Assembly: GCF_001439925.1 (NCBI RefSeq)
Contig: NZ_LMBV01000019.1
Coordinates: forward strand, 1-64,000
DNA length: 64,000 bases
Source of the DNA: Peribacillus muralis
Lineage (GTDB): Bacteria; Bacillota; Bacilli; Bacillales; DSM-1321
Reading direction: 5' to 3'
Below are positions 62,112 to 64,000 of the stretch, piece after piece. Both the position numbers and the translations under genes were made by a program. The notes under the pieces were generated by a model. That model did not search any database, was not told the origin of the DNA, and saw only the letters and a program-made list of their open reading frames with translations. The number at the start of each line of letters is the position of its first letter. Position 1 is the stretch's first letter.

Positions 62112-63281
62112 TTAGTCACCTCTCGACTTGTAATTTCCTACATTTTGAATGGTGATATGTGAATTCACCTTTATTTCGGCATTTTTTAATAATGCAGGAT
62201 AATCCCCTTTTATTTTGTTCCAAGTTTTAGGATCTTGCTGACTAATTATTTGTCCCAGTCCGAGGGGATCCATTTCATGTTCTTTAGTATGTTCAAGGAC
62301 TTTGTGGGTTTTATTGTTAATCGATTTTTTTACTTGTTTCTCAATCTGATTACTTGTTTCAGGGTTTTCCAAGTTTAAATGGCAATTATACTGACTGATA
62401 TCTCCTTTTAGATATAGGTCATAATGGAAGATATATTTGTCTTCTTCCTTTTGGTACTCTTTCTTTTTAGCCAAGCTATTAGTGACTTTGTATGCAAACT
62501 TTTCTTCACTTTCTGGACAAGAGGATTCAATTATGAATCCTGATGATTTTCCGTACAGTAAATTTAAATACAAAGAATCTTTATAATTCATGAAACTTTT
62601 CAGTTTTTCTTCTTTAAACAAAGCTAAGCCAACAAAGGCAAAATGGGTAGGTTCAGTCGTTTCTAAATTTTTCTTTTCCCCCCCTTTTTTTGCATCCCCT
62701 TTTAATTCAATATACGGGACGACAATATCTTTTCCATCATCAATTAAGTCCACTTTAATATCGTTTGCAGTCTTTGAGACTTTTTTTCCTAGCTTATTAA
62801 GTGTATTTGATATCTCAAGTGAAGAAATTCCTTCAATAGGTGAAAATATTTCAAGTAATTCCCTTGCACTATTTCCTTTAGTGGTTACAATTATTGAGTT
62901 TGACGGGATATCAGTTGAATGTAGGATATACTCTATGATGTCTTTAATTTTCCCTTTACGTAACAATTCTTCTCCTAATAAAACGATTTGTTCTTGTTGT
63001 AAATCCAATGAACGGGACGTGTTCATCGATATTTTTTCTAGTGCAGAATCTATCGTTTTCCCAGTTGCCTTATACACAATGTATGGGGAGTTATTTAATA
63101 TGATCTCACCGGAGATGGCACCTGGATTGATTAGCTGCAAAGATACTTCATAACCCCCTTTTGCATAATCAATTCCAATTGCAAAGGAAAATGATGTTTT
63201 ATTTAATTCATGCTTGTCTCCTTGAGAGAAAAAGATAGATGAAATTGATAAAATGATAAATAGCATATACAGGTATTTCAC
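62112..63281 (-). CDS. Ger(x)C-family germination protein lacking the lipobox cysteine
   Basis: A 389-residue C subunit. The hydrophobic start (residues 1-18) is followed by SQGDKHELNKTSFSFAIGID. In normal members the pattern is SGCWD+RELN, so here Gln replaces the lipid-bearing Cys. NLETTEPTHFAFVGLALF, DPLGLGQIISQQDPKTWNKI and other family blocks are intact. Start is GTG at 63281. The protein may stay anchored by its uncleaved N-terminal segment, or be secreted, or be inactive. It lies 5 bp after the A gene and just before the B gene. Confidence 0.9.
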   Translation of the reverse strand: MKYLYMLFIILSISSIFFSQGDKHELNKTSFSFAIGIDYAKGGYEVSLQLINPGAISGEIILNNSPYIVYKATGKTIDSALEKISMNTSRSLDLQQEQIVLLGEELLRKGKIKDIIEYILHSTDIPSNSIIVTTKGNSARELLEIFSPIEGISSLEISNTLNKLGKKVSKTANDIKVDLIDDGKDIVVPYIELKGDAKKGGEKKNLETTEPTHFAFVGLALFKEEKLKSFMNYKDSLYLNLLYGKSSGFIIESSCPESEEKFAYKVTNSLAKKKEYQKEEDKYIFHYDLYLKGDISQYNCHLNLENPETSNQIEKQVKKSINNKTHKVLEHTKEHEMDPLGLGQIISQQDPKTWNKIKGDYPALLKNAEIKVNSHITIQNVGNYKSRGD

Positions 63282-63286
63282 TTATA

Positions 63287-64000
63287 TCACTCATTTTTTT
63301 GTTTTTTAATATAATCATCTTTAGTGTATTTTTTTGGTGTGTTAATAATTTTCTTCAACGGCATCCGAATGAATGTGTCTTTTAAATCGGCTATATGCAC
63401 CGGAGCGATAGGGGATAAATAAGGAGCCCCAAAGCTGTTTAATTTACATAAATGGTTTACTAACACAAACGTTCCGAGCATAATTCCATAAATGCCGAAA
63501 ATACTTGCTAAAAAAACAAAAATGAATCGGATCATTTTAATGGCATTAGCAAACGGTTGAATGGGTACAGCGAAATTCAACACATACGTAGCTGAAACAA
63601 TTACTAACGTAGTAAGCTGGACAAGCCCCGCATCAGCAGCTGATTGCCCTAATATAATGGTCCCGATGATGGAAAATGCCAATGTTATACCGGTTGGCAA
63701 TCGAATGGAGCTCTCCAAAATCACTTGAAAAATTAACATAAACACGATTACTTCTATAACTACCGGTAAAGGAACCATTTGCCGTTGAGATGCCAAACTA
63801 ATTATTAATTCACTTGGTATCAATTCTTGATGGAACAATGTAAAAGCAATGTACATGGGAATCAGATAAATTGAGATGATATATGAAAAAATCCTCACCA
63901 AACGGCTTAATTCAAATAAAGACTTCTCATAATAATCCTCAGAAGAATGAAAAAATTGAATAAATAAAGCCGGAGCGATAAGTACGTTAGGAGATCCATC
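63287..64000 (-). CDS. Spore germination protein, GerA family (partial, runs off the window)
   Basis: The C-terminal 237 residues of an A subunit. The frame is open to the last base of the window, so the start lies beyond 64000. The visible part begins DGSPNVLIAPALFIQFFHSS and EDYYEKS, matching DGTPFVLIVPAVF of the first operon's A subunit, then membrane spans with ESSIRLPTGITLAFSIIGT. The tail is basic (KYTKDDYIKKQKNE). Confidence 0.92.
   Translation of the reverse strand, partial: DGSPNVLIAPALFIQFFHSSEDYYEKSLFELSRLVRIFSYIISIYLIPMYIAFTLFHQELIPSELIISLASQRQMVPLPVVIEVIVFMLIFQVILESSIRLPTGITLAFSIIGTIILGQSAADAGLVQLTTLVIVSATYVLNFAVPIQPFANAIKMIRFIFVFLASIFGIYGIMLGTFVLVNHLCKLNSFGAPYLSPIAPVHIADLKDTFIRMPLKKIINTPKKYTKDDYIKKQKNE

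Overview
The window looks like chromosomal DNA of an endospore-forming, low-GC Bacillaceae, most like Peribacillus or a close Bacillus relative. Evidence: two gerA-type germinant-receptor operons, a CdaS-type sporulation diadenylate cyclase, a KinB-like sporulation kinase, an Sda-like inhibitor, strong GGAGG-type ribosome binding sites, GTG and TTG starts, CcpA cre boxes and typical T-tailed terminators. No rRNA, tRNA, CRISPR array, intact insertion sequence or prophage is visible.

Layout. (1) 0.1-8.5 kb is a polyol catabolic locus: LacI regulator, a cre/palindrome promoter, a two-subunit transketolase, an FGGY kinase, an erythritol/threitol-type dehydrogenase, a polyol MFS importer, a decayed rpiB and a stand-alone RibB. 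(2) 9.1-12.9 kb is a complete ger operon in A-C-B order. (3) 13.3-15.7 kb carries a PCYCGC lipoprotein, UvsE and a DUF2294 protein. (4) 15.9-21.9 kb is a nitrogen-salvage set: DUF3311 protein plus sodium:solute symporter, adenine deaminase broken by one in-frame TAA, L-asparaginase and an M20 amidohydrolase. (5) 22.4-25.1 kb has a minimal tyrosine recombinase, gene remnants and a VOC protein. (6) 25.1-29.3 kb has a LysR regulator divergent from a DASS importer, an archaeal-type phosphoglycerate mutase homologue and an Sda-like reading frame that runs into a wrecked GAPDH gene. The LysR/DASS spacer holds a 56-bp imperfect direct repeat. (7) 29.4-46.1 kb is mostly housekeeping and sporulation genes: FAD oxidoreductase, lysozyme-like protein, VOC and DinB proteins, ferredoxin, CdaS, methionine aminopeptidase, a tandem winged-helix protein, a membrane-linked GTPase, acyl-CoA dehydrogenase, KinB-like kinase, acetoacetate-CoA ligase and a nitronate monooxygenase-like enzyme. 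(8) 46.3-50.6 kb is gene-poor and decaying. (9) 50.7-57.3 kb is a minus-strand sugar-acid operon (split UxaA dehydratase, TRAP transporter with an internal deletion, SDR, fumarylacetoacetase-like hydrolase) under a divergent GntR regulator. (10) 57.9-60.7 kb carries a TetR remnant, MurB, a secreted helical protein and a DNA alkylation repair protein. (11) 61.0-64.0 kb is a second ger operon, cut by the window edge, whose C subunit lacks the usual lipoprotein cysteine.

Two themes stand out. Carbon- and nitrogen-source loci are set up as regulator plus importer plus enzymes, some with cre boxes, and many of them carry a broken member: rpiB, ade, GAPDH, the TRAP permease, and Gfo/Idh, GntR, TetR and TldD fragments. 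Sporulation and germination genes are mostly intact. The most interesting loci are the tetritol/pentitol cluster with RibB, the duplicated operator upstream of the DASS-ApgM unit, the Sda/GAPDH read-through, the truncated TRAP sugar-acid operon and the cysteine-less GerC. All functional calls come from reading sequence and recalling families; no database search was run.
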